Assembly (NCBI RefSeq): GCF_001439785.1
Contig: NZ_JYLI01000029.1
Coordinates: forward strand, 1-59,144
Length of the DNA: 59,144 nt
Source of the DNA: Pseudomonas poae
Lineage (GTDB): Bacteria > Pseudomonadota > Gammaproteobacteria > Pseudomonadales > Pseudomonadaceae
Reading direction: 5' to 3'
Below are positions 27,336 to 36,581 of the stretch, one piece after another. The notes below the pieces were generated by a model. That model had not been told where the DNA came from. It saw nothing but the letters and a program-made list of their open reading frames with translations, and ran no database searches. Numbering within the stretch: the first letter of the stretch is position 1; every line of letters begins with the position of its first letter. The position numbers and the translations under genes are program-made.

Positions 27336-27576
27336 AACACCTTGAGTGACACGGGCTGGCGTATACCTGGACCGCACGTTTGCAGCGTCTCCATCACTCA
27401 TCGGATGAGATTGATGGGGCGCACCCGTGAACTCCCGCTGACCGAGCCCCTCTGAAAGGCTGGGCCGTTCGCGGCCGCCAGTGCTAATCTTCCCCCGTTT
27501 TCGGCGGGCTTGAGCCAACCCCTACAGGGTTCAAGGAAGACAGCCCACTTCTCACAGGATTTGATCAGGTCACTTC

Positions 27577-29073
27577 ATGAATAAGCCAGCAGTCGTTCTT
27601 TTGGGTTTTGTGGTCGCCGTTGGCGTCGTCAGTGCAGGCGGCGCCTGGTACACCGGTAAACAACTGGAGCCGGTGCTGCAAACCGCGATCCAGAACGCCA
27701 ACAAGGAACTGCAGACCTCCATGGCCGGCGTCGATGGCAAGGTCTCCCTGGAGCTGGTCTCCCTGGATCGCGGCGTGTTCAGCAGCACTGCCCACTACCG
27801 TCTCAAGGCGCAGGGCGCAGTCTTCGGCGAAGACAATCCCAACCCCGAGTTGCTGTTCGTCGACCATATCGAACACGGCCCGCTGCCGTTCTCGCGTCTG
27901 GTCACGCTCAAATGGCTGCCGGTCATGGCCACCAGTCACTTCGAGCTGGAAAAGAACCCCACCAGCGAAAAATGGTTCGCCGCCGCCAAAGACGTGTCAC
28001 CGCTCAAAGGCGTGACCAATATCGGCTACACCCGTTCGGTCAACGGCAATGTCGAACTGCTGCCCCTGGAGTTCAAGGACGACAAGTCCTCGGCGAGCTT
28101 CTCCGGCCTCAACCTCAACTTCGACAGCACCGCCGAAGGCAAGAAGGTCAAGCTCGACGGCTACATGAACAGCCTCAAGGTGGCGGCGGTGGGTGCCGAC
28201 GGCACGCCGTTCGCAGCCGACCTGGCTGGCCTTACTGTGGCCAGCAACCTGGAGAAGTCCACCTTCGACTTCTACACCGGGCAGAACACCGTGGAGCTGA
28301 CCGACGCCAAGTTCACCTTCGGCCCGCAGCAAAGCGTGCTGACCCTCAAGGGCTTCGAGCAGAAAGATTCCAGCAACACCAAGGACAACAACCTGGCCGG
28401 CCGCGTCGACTACAAGATCGACGAGATCGGTTACCAGGGCAAACCCGTGGGTTCGGCCGCCATGGCCGTGAGCATGAAGAACGTCGACGTCCCGTCGATG
28501 GTGGTGCTGACCAAGCTTTATCAGGAAAAAATGCAACCGGTGCAAGCCGCCGCCGCTGCGGGCGAACCGGTGCCGGAACTGCAACTGACTGAAGCCGAAC
28601 AGGCCCTTGCCGACGCCAACGTCAACCAGTTGTTGGCCGCCAAGCCGCAAGTGGCGGTCGAGAACCTGTCGCTGAAAACCACCCATGGCGAAAGCAAGTT
28701 CAACCTTGTACTGGACCTGGCCAAGCCCGCCAGCATGGAACTGCCGCCGGTTGAGCTGGGCAAGCAGATGGTGTCGCTGCTGGACGCCAACCTCACCCTG
28801 TCCAAGCCAATGATCGCCGACGTCGCCGCTCTGCAGGCACAGCTCGGCGGCGTGACCGATCCTAAAGCCATCGAGCAGCAAGGGCAGGCGGCGTCGCAGA
28901 TGATCAGCAGCATGGCGGTCGGCACCCAACTGGCCACGGTGGTCGGGACTGACGTGGTGTCCAAGCTGCATTACGCCAACAACGAAGTGACCTTCAACGG
29001 CCAGAAGATGACCGTCGAGCAATTCCTCGGCTTCGTAATGGGCAAAGTCGGCGCCGTCAGCGGCGCTCAGTAA
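27577..29073 (+). CDS. DUF945 (YdgA-like) family protein
   Basis: A 498-residue protein with an N-terminal membrane anchor (AVVLLGFVVAVGVVSAGGAWY) and a long periplasmic part of alternating strands and polar segments. This organisation, and the opening WYTGKQLEPVL region, match the YdgA/DUF945 family. Function is poorly known; links to motility and envelope have been suggested in enterics. AGG lies about 10 bases before the ATG. It stands alone between the efflux operon and a repeat-rich gap. Confidence 0.82.
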   Translation: MNKPAVVLLGFVVAVGVVSAGGAWYTGKQLEPVLQTAIQNANKELQTSMAGVDGKVSLELVSLDRGVFSSTAHYRLKAQGAVFGEDNPNPELLFVDHIEHGPLPFSRLVTLKWLPVMATSHFELEKNPTSEKWFAAAKDVSPLKGVTNIGYTRSVNGNVELLPLEFKDDKSSASFSGLNLNFDSTAEGKKVKLDGYMNSLKVAAVGADGTPFAADLAGLTVASNLEKSTFDFYTGQNTVELTDAKFTFGPQQSVLTLKGFEQKDSSNTKDNNLAGRVDYKIDEIGYQGKPVGSAAMAVSMKNVDVPSMVVLTKLYQEKMQPVQAAAAAGEPVPELQLTEAEQALADANVNQLLAAKPQVAVENLSLKTTHGESKFNLVLDLAKPASMELPPVELGKQMVSLLDANLTLSKPMIADVAALQAQLGGVTDPKAIEQQGQAASQMISSMAVGTQLATVVGTDVVSKLHYANNEVTFNGQKMTVEQFLGFVMGKVGAVSGAQ

Positions 29074-29091
29074 GGGTCAACGCAGCCAACA

Positions 29092-29115
29092 TGTGGGAGG
29101 GGGGGCAAGCCCCCT
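29092..29115 (+). repeat. REP singlet / terminator-like hairpin after DUF945 gene
   Basis: TGTGGGAGGGGGGGCAAGCC and the following CCCT form a GC-rich hairpin 18 bases after the stop codon, with no T tract. The TGTGGGAG lead-in is REP-like. Confidence 0.55.
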
Positions 29116-29238
29116 CTTAAAAGTCTTGGCTGCGCGTGAGCCGTTTCAGGCAACCACACTCCTGTGGCTAGGCGGCTTATTGTGGCGAGCGGGCTTGCCC
29201 TAAAGCCGACCGGAATGGGGAATGTGAACGCGATCAAA

Positions 29239-29335
29239 TGTGGGAGCGGGCTTGCCCGCGAAGGCGTCGGCCCTGCAAACATTGAGGTCGACTGACCCAC
29301 CGCTTCCGCGGGCAAGTCGCAGCGCCGCTTCCACA
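29239..29335 (+). repeat. REPIN, classic TGTGGGAGCGGGCTTGCCCGC type
   Basis: Two inverted REP sequences, TGTGGGAGCGGGCTTGCCCG on the left and CGGGCAAG...CTTCCACA on the right, about 97 bp in total. A lone half-REP of the other family (TGTGGCGAGCGGGCTTGCCC) lies just upstream at 29181-29200. Confidence 0.75.
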
Positions 29336-29352
29336 GGGGATTTACGCTTAAC

Positions 29353-29487
29353 TGTGGCGAGCAGGCTTGTCCTGCGTTGGGCTGCGTAGCAGCCCCAAAA
29401 CCAGGCGCTGTGTAGCGTCACGTACACCGCGTTTTCCTTGATTGGGGGCGCTTCGCACCCCAACGCGGGGCAAGCCTGCTTGCTACA
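29353..29487 (+). repeat. 135-bp REP-doublet (REPIN-like) element, copy 2
   Basis: Same 135-bp architecture as at 17297 and 36087. Left end TGTGGCGAGCAGGCTTGTCC with hairpin GGCTGCGTAGCAGCC; right end GGGGGCGCTTCGCACCCC followed by an AAGCCTGCTTGCTACA edge with two changes. It is in the same orientation as copy 3. It lies in the 599-bp gene-free gap 29074-29672, which is otherwise REP elements and the pga leader. Confidence 0.8.
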
Positions 29488-29523
29488 GAGGCTCCAGTTT
29501 GCTGCCCGACGGAGCCCAATTCT

Positions 29524-29535
29524 GAACAATTGTTC
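29524..29535. promoter_or_regulatory. Perfect palindrome upstream of pgaA
   Basis: GAACAATTGTTC is a 12-bp perfect palindrome about 140 bp before the pgaA start, in non-repetitive DNA between the REP cluster and the gene. It is a candidate binding site for a regulator of the pga operon. The regulator is not identifiable. Confidence 0.4.
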
Positions 29536-29572
29536 CGATTTGGCCTTCGCCCCGCTTTCCTGAGCGATAGTC

Positions 29573-29672
29573 CGCCCAGGAAAGCTAGGCCGCGTCAGTG
29601 GACGCCGCACCCTGAAGCGCTTCGCTCAGGACACCTATCGTTACGCTTTCCGTGTGTAAGGAAGCTCACGAT
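29573..29672 (+). promoter_or_regulatory. pgaA leader with GGA motifs, possible RsmA/CsrA target
   Basis: Three GGA cores lie in the leader: CCCAGGAAAG (GGA at 29579), CTCAGGACAC (29629, on the 3' arm of a stem 29611-29630) and TAAGGAAG (29660, which is also the ribosome site). In Escherichia coli the pgaA leader is repressed by CsrA at several GGA sites; similar control here is inferred, not shown. Confidence 0.35.
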
Positions 29673-32153
29673 ATGTTGCGAAACCTACCACTCAGTGCCT
29701 CAGGCCGGTTGCGTCTGCTGATCGGGGTCGCCTTGTGCAGCCAATTACTGATGCCCGCCTTCGCCTCGGCCGACCCGGCCTACGACGCCCTGATCATCCA
29801 GGCGCGCAACGGCAACTTCACCCCTGCACTGACCCAACTTCGCCAGTTGTCCGCCGAACGCCAGACGCCCGGTCAGGTCAGCGATCACCTGATCATCGCC
29901 GGCTGGGCCGGCCAGGATGGCGAAGTGCTCAAGGTGTACGAAGCCCAGGGCAAACATCGCAACCTCAGCACCCAGGCACTTGCCACGGTGGCGCGCACCT
30001 ACCGCAACCAGAAGCAATGGGCTCCGGCCGAGGCGGTGTATCGCCAGGCGTTGCTGCGCGAGCCGAACAACATCGACCTGCAACTGGGCCTGGCCCTCAC
30101 TCAGGCCGACGGCGGCCAAGCCACCCAAGCCGTGCAAAGCACCCGTGCGCTGGTGGCGGCCAAGCCCGAAGACCCGAACCGGCGCATGGCCCTGGGCTAC
30201 GCGCTGGCCCGCGCAGGCTTTAACTACGACGCCCTGTTCGAATTCGACCAGGCTTTCACCCGCGCCGGCGACAAGCCTGAAGTCGCCCGCGAATACCTCA
30301 TCGCCCTGCAACAGGCGCGCTTGCCAGAGGCCGCGTTGCGCCTGTCGGCCCAGCGTCCTGGTTTGGTGGACGCGATCACCCAGCGCCGCCTCGAAGGCGA
30401 CCTCGCCGCCGAGCGCGTGCGGCTGGCCGAGTACGCCACGCGCTCCGAGAAAGAGCGCTACGTGGTGGCCGACCGCGCGCTGCAGGACTACGACCGACTG
30501 ATCACCCGCTGGACCCCGGACGCCAGCGCCCACGATGACGTGGTGCGCTGGCGCATCGACCGCCTGGGTGCGCTCAAGGCTCGTGCGCGCACCGCCGACG
30601 TGGTGCGCGAGTACGAAACCCTCACCGCTCAAGGCGTGCAACTGCCCACCTACGCCTTGCGCTGGGTGGCCGGTGCCTACCTCGAGCAGCGCCAGCCGGA
30701 GCGCGCCCAGACGCTGTATCGCCAGGTATTGACCGCGCCGGATGCCGACGCCAGTTACCGCGTCGATGACAGCACCGCGCTGTTCTATGCCCTGCTGGAA
30801 AGCGACCAGGTGCAGCAGGCGCGTGACGTCGCCGCGCAATTGGCCAACGAACAGAAACCACGGGTCGAACTCAAGGGCCTGCCCATCGGCAATCCCAACG
30901 ACAACTGGATGGACGCGCAGCAACTCTCCGCCCAGGCCGGCACGTACGGCGGCGACCTGCCGGGCAGCGAAAGCGGCCTGGACGCCCTGGTGGCCAAGGC
31001 CCCCGGCAATGTCGGCCTGCGCCTGGCCCAGGCCGACATGTACCGCGCCCGTGATTTGCCTCGGCGCGCCGAAAACGTGCTCAAGGAAACCGAAGCGCAG
31101 GCCCCGCGCGACATCGGCCTGGAAGTGTCCCAGGCCTATACCGCGATGGACCTGCAGGAGTGGCGCCAACTCGACGTGCTCACCGACGACGTACTCGCGC
31201 GTAACCCGGACAACCGTCAAGTGCAGCGCCTCAGCCGCCTGCGTGACGTGCACAACATGGCCGAGCTGCGCGTGGAAGCCTACACCGGCAAAAGCTTCGG
31301 CGGTGGCCCCAATGAAGACGCCGGTGCCGCCACCGGCAGCCGCGACTGGGGCATCGAAAGCGTGATCTACACGCCACCCATCGACGAAGACTGGCGCCTG
31401 TTCGCCGGTGCCGGTTATGCCACCGCAGACTTCACCGAAGGCACCGGTCAGCACCGCTGGCAGCGCGTGGGCGTGGAGCGGCGCACCCGCGACATGACCC
31501 TTGAAGCCGAGGTGTCCAACCATTCCTATGGCGACGGCGCCAAGCAAGGCGCCGCCGTGTCGATTGCGCGCGACATCAATGACAACTGGCAATACGGCGG
31601 CAGCCTCGGCTACCTGCTCAGCACCACGCCGTTGCGTGCGCTCAATGACGGGATCACGGCCAATGGCGGCAGCGGTTTTATCCGCTGGCGCGCCAATGAA
31701 AGCCGCGAGTGGAAACTGACCCTCAGCCCCTCCCATTTCAGCGATGGCAACGACCGTTTCGAAGCCTTGCTCAGTGGTCGCCAGGGCCTCTACAGCGCGC
31801 CGCATGTGCAAGTCGACCTGGGCCTGGAAGTCGCCACCAGCCGCAACAGCAAACAGGACGCGGTGTACTTCAACCCCAAATCCGACCTCACGGTGTTGCC
31901 CGTGCTCAACATCAACCATGTGCTCTACCGCCGCTACGAGACGCAGTGGAGCCAGCAGTTCCAGATCGGCGCGGGCACCTACAGCCAGCGCGATTACTCC
32001 ACTGGCGGGGTGGGGCTAGTCGGCTACGGCCAACGCTTTCGCTGGAACGACGTGCTGGACGTCGGCGCCAACCTGAGCCTGATCAGCCGCCCCTACGACG
32101 GTGATCGCGAACGCGATCTGCGCCTGCTCGTCGACCTTACCTACCGTTTCTAA
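29673..32153 (+). CDS. pgaA: PgaA, poly-beta-1,6-N-acetylglucosamine export porin
   Basis: An 826-residue outer-membrane protein that exports partly deacetylated PNAG. The signal peptide (ending PAFASA) is followed by a periplasmic superhelix of TPR repeats (about residues 30-510) and a C-terminal beta-barrel rich in alternating polar and aromatic strands, ending in YRF with the usual terminal phenylalanine. ATG 29673 is chosen because AAGGAAG lies 8 bases upstream and a signal peptide follows; a GTG at 29652 is less likely. First of four pga genes. Confidence 0.95.
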   Translation: MLRNLPLSASGRLRLLIGVALCSQLLMPAFASADPAYDALIIQARNGNFTPALTQLRQLSAERQTPGQVSDHLIIAGWAGQDGEVLKVYEAQGKHRNLSTQALATVARTYRNQKQWAPAEAVYRQALLREPNNIDLQLGLALTQADGGQATQAVQSTRALVAAKPEDPNRRMALGYALARAGFNYDALFEFDQAFTRAGDKPEVAREYLIALQQARLPEAALRLSAQRPGLVDAITQRRLEGDLAAERVRLAEYATRSEKERYVVADRALQDYDRLITRWTPDASAHDDVVRWRIDRLGALKARARTADVVREYETLTAQGVQLPTYALRWVAGAYLEQRQPERAQTLYRQVLTAPDADASYRVDDSTALFYALLESDQVQQARDVAAQLANEQKPRVELKGLPIGNPNDNWMDAQQLSAQAGTYGGDLPGSESGLDALVAKAPGNVGLRLAQADMYRARDLPRRAENVLKETEAQAPRDIGLEVSQAYTAMDLQEWRQLDVLTDDVLARNPDNRQVQRLSRLRDVHNMAELRVEAYTGKSFGGGPNEDAGAATGSRDWGIESVIYTPPIDEDWRLFAGAGYATADFTEGTGQHRWQRVGVERRTRDMTLEAEVSNHSYGDGAKQGAAVSIARDINDNWQYGGSLGYLLSTTPLRALNDGITANGGSGFIRWRANESREWKLTLSPSHFSDGNDRFEALLSGRQGLYSAPHVQVDLGLEVATSRNSKQDAVYFNPKSDLTVLPVLNINHVLYRRYETQWSQQFQIGAGTYSQRDYSTGGVGLVGYGQRFRWNDVLDVGANLSLISRPYDGDRERDLRLLVDLTYRF

Positions 32154-32165
32154 AAGAGCCCGACC

Positions 32166-34163
32166 ATGACCGTCCTCAGCCGTTGCTTGTTGGTCCTGGG
32201 TGTATTGCTGGCCAGTGCCTGCGCCCAGCAACCCGCGCCATTCACTCCACCCGCCGAGCGGCCGACACCGGCCAACGAAGCGCCGTGGCCGAAAAACCAT
32301 TTCCTGGGCATTGCCTACCACGACATCAATGACCGCGACCCCGACCAGGCCGTGGTCGGCGTGCGCACCGAGCGCCTGATCGAGCAACTGGCCTGGCTGC
32401 GCGAGAACGGTTACCAGGCGGTCAGCGTCGACCAGATCCTGGCCGCGCGCCGTGGCGGGCCGGCGTTGCCGCCCAAAGCCATCATGCTCAGCTTCGACGA
32501 CGGTTACGCCAGCTTCTACACCCGCGTGATGCCGATTCTGCGCGCCTATCACTGGCCGGCCCTGCTGGCGCCGGTGGGCTACTGGATCGATACGCCGCTC
32601 GACAAGCCGGTGGACTTTGCCGGCGCGCCACGGCCGCGCGGCGAATTCCTCACCTGGCAGCAAATCCGCGAAGTGTCGCAATCGGGCCTGGTGGAAATCG
32701 CCGCGCACACCGATAACAACCACAAAGGCATTCTGGCCAACCCCCAGGGCAACCTGGAACCGGCGGCGACGTCCATGCGCTACGACCCGGCGACCGGCCG
32801 CTACGAAACCGATGCCCAGTTTCAGGCGCGGATGCGCGCTGACGTCGCGGCCATCAGCCAGAAGATCCGCAGCGTGACCGGCAAGGCGCCACGGGTGTGG
32901 GTATGGCCCTACGGCGCGGCCAAGGGCACGTCCCTGGCGGTGGTCGGCGAGCAGGGCTATCAGATGGCGCTGACCCTGGAAGACGGCCTCGACAGCCTGG
33001 GCAACCTGATGGACAGCCCGCGCTTTCTGGTGGCCTCCGACCCGGACGGCGAGCACTTCGCCAACAGCATCGTCGCTGTGCAGGCCAAGGCGCCGATGCG
33101 CGTGCTGCATGTGGACCTGGACAACGTCTACGACCCGGACCCGGCCCAGCAGGCACGCAACCTCGATCAGTTGGTGCAGCGCGTGGTGGACATGGGCGCA
33201 GGCACCGTGTTCCTGCAAGCCTTCGCCGACCCCAAGGGCGACGGCCTGGTGCACTCGCTGTACTTCCCCAACCGTCACCTGCCGGTGCGCGCCGACCTGT
33301 TCAACCGTGTCGCCTGGCAACTGCGCACCCGCGCCCATGCCGCCGTGTATGCCTGGATGCCGGTGCTGAGCTTTGCCCTCGACCCCAAGCTGCCGCGTGT
33401 CACGCGGTGGGATCCACACACCGGCCAGGTGGCTGCGGACGCCGATCAATACAAACGCCTGTCGCCGTTCGACCCGCAGGTGCGCAGGCTCATCGGTGAA
33501 ATCTACGAGGACCTGGCGCGCAACAGTGCCATCGACGGCGTGCTCTACCACGACGACGCGGTGCTGACGGATTTCGAAGACGCCAGCCCCGCCGCGCTCA
33601 AGGCGTACGCCGCCAACGGCTTGCCCGGCAACATCGCCGCCTTGCGTGCCGACCCGGCCGTGATGCAGCGCTGGACCCGCTTCAAGAGCCGCTACCTGAT
33701 CGACTTCACCCATGAGCTCACCGCCAGGGTGCGCGCCATCGGCGGCCCGCAGGTGCAGACCGCGCGCAATATCTTCGCCGAGCCGATGCTCAACCCCGAC
33801 AGCGAAGCGTGGTTCGCGCAGAACCTCGACGATTTCCTCCAGGCTTACGACTGGACTGCGCCCATGGCCATGCCGTTGATGGAAGGCCAGACGCTCAAGC
33901 AATCCAATGCCTGGCTGGAAAAGCTGGTGGCCACGGTCAAGGCGCGCCCGGGTGCGCTTGAGCGCACCGTGTTCGAGTTGCAGGCCAAAGACTGGCGCAC
34001 CCAGGCCGCGCCGGATATCGACGGTGTGCAAATGGCGCAATGGATGGGCGTGCTCAAGCGCCAGGGCGTCACCAGCTTCGGCTACTACCCGGATAACTTT
34101 CTGGAAAATTCCCCGGACCTGAAGACGGTACGTCCGGCCCTTTCCAATCAATGGAACCCTTGA
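32166..34163 (+). CDS. pgaB: PgaB, PNAG N-deacetylase lipoprotein
   Basis: A 665-residue periplasmic lipoprotein (lipobox near LLASAC). The N-terminal carbohydrate esterase-4 domain carries metal ligands and catalytic residues D111, D112 (SFDDGY) and H181, H186 (AAHTDNNH). The C-terminal TIM-barrel domain (from about residue 310) is of the glycoside-hydrolase 153 type, with acidic residues in YHDDAVLTDFED. Partial deacetylation is needed for export through PgaA. The start is 12 bp after the pgaA stop. Confidence 0.95.
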   Translation: MTVLSRCLLVLGVLLASACAQQPAPFTPPAERPTPANEAPWPKNHFLGIAYHDINDRDPDQAVVGVRTERLIEQLAWLRENGYQAVSVDQILAARRGGPALPPKAIMLSFDDGYASFYTRVMPILRAYHWPALLAPVGYWIDTPLDKPVDFAGAPRPRGEFLTWQQIREVSQSGLVEIAAHTDNNHKGILANPQGNLEPAATSMRYDPATGRYETDAQFQARMRADVAAISQKIRSVTGKAPRVWVWPYGAAKGTSLAVVGEQGYQMALTLEDGLDSLGNLMDSPRFLVASDPDGEHFANSIVAVQAKAPMRVLHVDLDNVYDPDPAQQARNLDQLVQRVVDMGAGTVFLQAFADPKGDGLVHSLYFPNRHLPVRADLFNRVAWQLRTRAHAAVYAWMPVLSFALDPKLPRVTRWDPHTGQVAADADQYKRLSPFDPQVRRLIGEIYEDLARNSAIDGVLYHDDAVLTDFEDASPAALKAYAANGLPGNIAALRADPAVMQRWTRFKSRYLIDFTHELTARVRAIGGPQVQTARNIFAEPMLNPDSEAWFAQNLDDFLQAYDWTAPMAMPLMEGQTLKQSNAWLEKLVATVKARPGALERTVFELQAKDWRTQAAPDIDGVQMAQWMGVLKRQGVTSFGYYPDNFLENSPDLKTVRPALSNQWNP

Positions 34164-34165
34164 CC

Positions 34166-35506
34166 ATGTTCGACAGAATCCTGGCTTTATTCGTGTTGGC
34201 GCTGGTGCTGGGCGTGCCCCTGGGCCTGATCTTCCTGGTCACCGGGCAGTTCCTGATGGACTTCGTGTTCTTCTACCCGCTGTTCATGTCGGCGCTGTGG
34301 ATCGCCGGCGGCCTGTACTTCTGGTTGCACTGGGAACGCCACTGGCCGTGGGAAGAAGACACCCCCGCGCCGACCCTGGCCGGTAACCCGCTGATCTCGA
34401 TCATCATCCCTTGCTACAACGAGGGCGATAACGTCGGCGAGACCATCCATGCCGCGCTGGACCAGCTGTACCCCAACGTCGAAGTCATCGCGGTCAATGA
34501 CGGCTCCAAGGACAACACCGCCGCCCTGCTCGACGCGCTGGCCCTGCAACACCCGCGATTGCGCGTGTTGCACCTGGCGCAGAACCAGGGCAAGGCCGTG
34601 GCCCTGCGCATGGGCGCCGTGGCTGCGCGCAGCGAATACCTGGTGTGCATTGACGGCGACGCACTGCTCGACAGAAACGCGGCGGCCTACCTGGTCGCAC
34701 CGATGCTCGACAACCCGCGCCTGGGCGCCGTCACCGGCAACCCACGCATCCGCACCCGCTCGACCCTGATCGGTCGTGTGCAGGTGGGTGAGTTCTCGTC
34801 GATCATCGGCTTGATCAAGCGCACCCAGCGGGTGTTCGGGCGCATCTTCACGGTGTCCGGTGTGGTGGTGGCGTTTCGCAAGAAAGCGCTGGACCGCATC
34901 GACTACTGGAGCACCGACATGATCACCGAGGACATCGACGTCAGTTGGAAGCTGCAACTCGATCACTGGGCGATCTTCTACGAGCCGCGCGCGCTGTGCT
35001 GGATCCTGATGCCCGAAACCGTCGGCGGCCTGTGGAAGCAGCGCCTGCGCTGGGCCCAGGGCGGCGCCGAAGTGCTGTTCAAGAACATTCGTGGCATCTG
35101 GCAATGGCGCCATCGCTACCTGTGGCCGCTGCTGTTCGAATACTGCCTGTCCACCGGTTGGGCCTTCACCTTCATGCTCTCGGTGATTTTCTGGGGCGTG
35201 GGCAAATTCATCCCACTGCCCCAGGCCATTGCGGTCGACTCCCTGATGCCGCCGGCGTTTACCGGGCTGGTGCTGGCGATGGTGTGCCTGATGCAGTTCG
35301 CCGTGAGCATCCTGATCGACCGGCGCTACGAAAAGGACCTGTGGAAAACCCTGTTCTGGACCGTGTGGTACCCGATGGTGTTCTGGCTGGTCAGCCTGTT
35401 TACCACGCTGGTCAGCTTCCCCAAGGTGCTGTTCAACCAGCACCAGAAACGCGCGCGCTGGGTGAGCCCGGACCGTGGCATCAAACCAATCGAAAAGGAG
35501 GCGTGA
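34166..35506 (+). CDS. pgaC: PgaC, PNAG synthase (GT2 glycosyltransferase)
   Basis: A 446-residue processive inner-membrane glycosyltransferase polymerising N-acetylglucosamine from UDP-GlcNAc. The family residues are visible: D112 (NDGS), D163-x-D165 (DGD), catalytic D256 (TEDID) and Q292-R-L-R-W296. Two N-terminal and several C-terminal hydrophobic helices flank the catalytic domain. ATG 34166, just after the pgaB stop, is preferred over ATG 34151, which overlaps pgaB. In the model system activity needs PgaD and cyclic-di-GMP. Confidence 0.95.
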   Translation: MFDRILALFVLALVLGVPLGLIFLVTGQFLMDFVFFYPLFMSALWIAGGLYFWLHWERHWPWEEDTPAPTLAGNPLISIIIPCYNEGDNVGETIHAALDQLYPNVEVIAVNDGSKDNTAALLDALALQHPRLRVLHLAQNQGKAVALRMGAVAARSEYLVCIDGDALLDRNAAAYLVAPMLDNPRLGAVTGNPRIRTRSTLIGRVQVGEFSSIIGLIKRTQRVFGRIFTVSGVVVAFRKKALDRIDYWSTDMITEDIDVSWKLQLDHWAIFYEPRALCWILMPETVGGLWKQRLRWAQGGAEVLFKNIRGIWQWRHRYLWPLLFEYCLSTGWAFTFMLSVIFWGVGKFIPLPQAIAVDSLMPPAFTGLVLAMVCLMQFAVSILIDRRYEKDLWKTLFWTVWYPMVFWLVSLFTTLVSFPKVLFNQHQKRARWVSPDRGIKPIEKEA

Positions 35507-35507
35507 C

Positions 35508-35984
35508 ATGAAACTTGTCAGAACTCGCCAACATGCCGTGATGTGGCTCATCGATGTGGCGCTGACCCTGCTCGCCTGGGGCGGCCTGGTCTGGCTGCTG
35601 GCGCGCGGCATCGGCGCCATGCTGGAAACCCATGGCGGGCCGCGAATCGAAGCGCCGATCTTCGCGGCGCTCAACACCCTGCAGATCTACCTGTGGATCG
35701 CCGTGTTCAACGCGTTGATCCTCGTCAGCTGGGCGCGTTACCAGCAACGCAAGGGCCGCAAGTTCGCCCAACGCCGCGCCCAGGCTAATGCGCTGAGCGA
35801 CCAGCACCTGAGTGCAAGCTTCAATCTGGCCCAGGGCGACCTCGAGCAACTGCGCAGGCCGGGCGTGCTGGTGATTCACAACGACGAAGAGGGCGGCGTG
35901 GGCGAAGTGAAATCCCACGTCTCCCGTGACGTGGAACGCGCGCCGCTGACGCTGGTGGCGGGGCAGGAAAAATTCCGAACGTAG
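35508..35984 (+). CDS. pgaD: PgaD, PNAG synthase accessory subunit
   Basis: A 158-residue protein with two membrane helices (about 17-40 and 57-80) and a cytoplasmic tail. In E. coli PgaD binds PgaC and, with it, cyclic-di-GMP. ATG 35508 is fixed by a strong AAAGGAGG ribosome site 6 bases upstream; an upstream in-frame start would lie inside pgaC. Its position directly after pgaC supports the assignment more than its poorly conserved sequence. Confidence 0.88.
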   Translation: MKLVRTRQHAVMWLIDVALTLLAWGGLVWLLARGIGAMLETHGGPRIEAPIFAALNTLQIYLWIAVFNALILVSWARYQQRKGRKFAQRRAQANALSDQHLSASFNLAQGDLEQLRRPGVLVIHNDEEGGVGEVKSHVSRDVERAPLTLVAGQEKFRT

Positions 35985-36004
35985 ACGGCGCCCAGATCCA
36001 AATT

Positions 36005-36023
36005 TGGGAGGGGCTTGCTCCCA
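36005..36023 (+). terminator. REP-like hairpin after pgaD, possible terminator
   Basis: TGGGAG-GGGCTTG-CTCCCA forms a 6-bp hairpin 20 bases after the pgaD stop. There is no T run, so it could equally be a REP singlet. Confidence 0.4.
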
Positions 36024-36086
36024 CAGCCATAGCCGTGCGGGCTATTGTGGCAAGCCCTAATGCCGTTCAGTTAAGCGCAGATTCCC

Positions 36087-36221
36087 TGTGGCGAGCAGGC
36101 TTGTCCTGCGTTGGGCTGCGCAGCAGCCCCAAAACCAGGCGCTGAGCCTTATCAGTTACAGCGCGTTTTGCTGGATTGGGGGCGCTTTGCACCCCAACGC
36201 GGGGCAAGCCCGCTCGCCACA
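36087..36221 (+). repeat. 135-bp REP-doublet (REPIN-like) element, copy 3
   Basis: Left end TGTGGCGAGCAGGCTTGTCC with hairpin GGCTGCGCAGCAGCC; right end GGGGGCGCTTTGCACCCC and CAAGCCCGCTCGCCACA. Exactly 135 bp, like copies 1 and 2. It is the main content of the first part of the 597-bp gap between pgaD and tpsB. Confidence 0.8.
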
Positions 36222-36279
36222 AAAAGCCCTCCCACAGTAATCTGCACAGCTGAATTACCTCTGCAATTGCCATTTATGC

Positions 36280-36368
36280 GATCCAATTCACACTCCCCTC
36301 GCGAACTTATCGGCATCCTCCGGTACTAAGCCCTAGCTCGGAAATTTCCTAATGGCTATTTAGTGGCA
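36280..36368 (+). promoter_or_regulatory. Conserved upstream block of the two-partner secretion locus (copy A)
   Basis: This block is repeated in diverged form at 53961-54042, before the second tpsA. Shared segments in order are GATCCAATTCACAC, GCGAACTT, GTACTAA and ATGGCTA-N2-TAGTGGCA. As it precedes both transcription units it probably includes the promoter or activator sites. An AT-rich stretch (36400-36480) follows up to the tpsB leader. Confidence 0.6.
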
Positions 36369-36581
36369 GTCATTGGTTATCAGCCGATTCATAATCAAAA
36401 GCGTATCCGTCTGTCGGAATAATCGTTTCAGTCACGGCACGATTACGCTTTTTATTGTTTTTTATTTTTATTTATCAAGAGGTTGCAACTCTGCCGGTGC
36501 CGCGTGCCGTCAAATCCCATTCATTGGATTGACACCGCTTCGATGGTAGCTTGCCGACCCTTGATTTTCGACGGATCGAAC

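Noticed and set aside
29200..29610. 136-codon minus-strand frame in the gap before pgaA
   Set aside because: It is made of REP/REPIN sequence, which gives similar spurious frames at 17275-17580 and 36067-36329.
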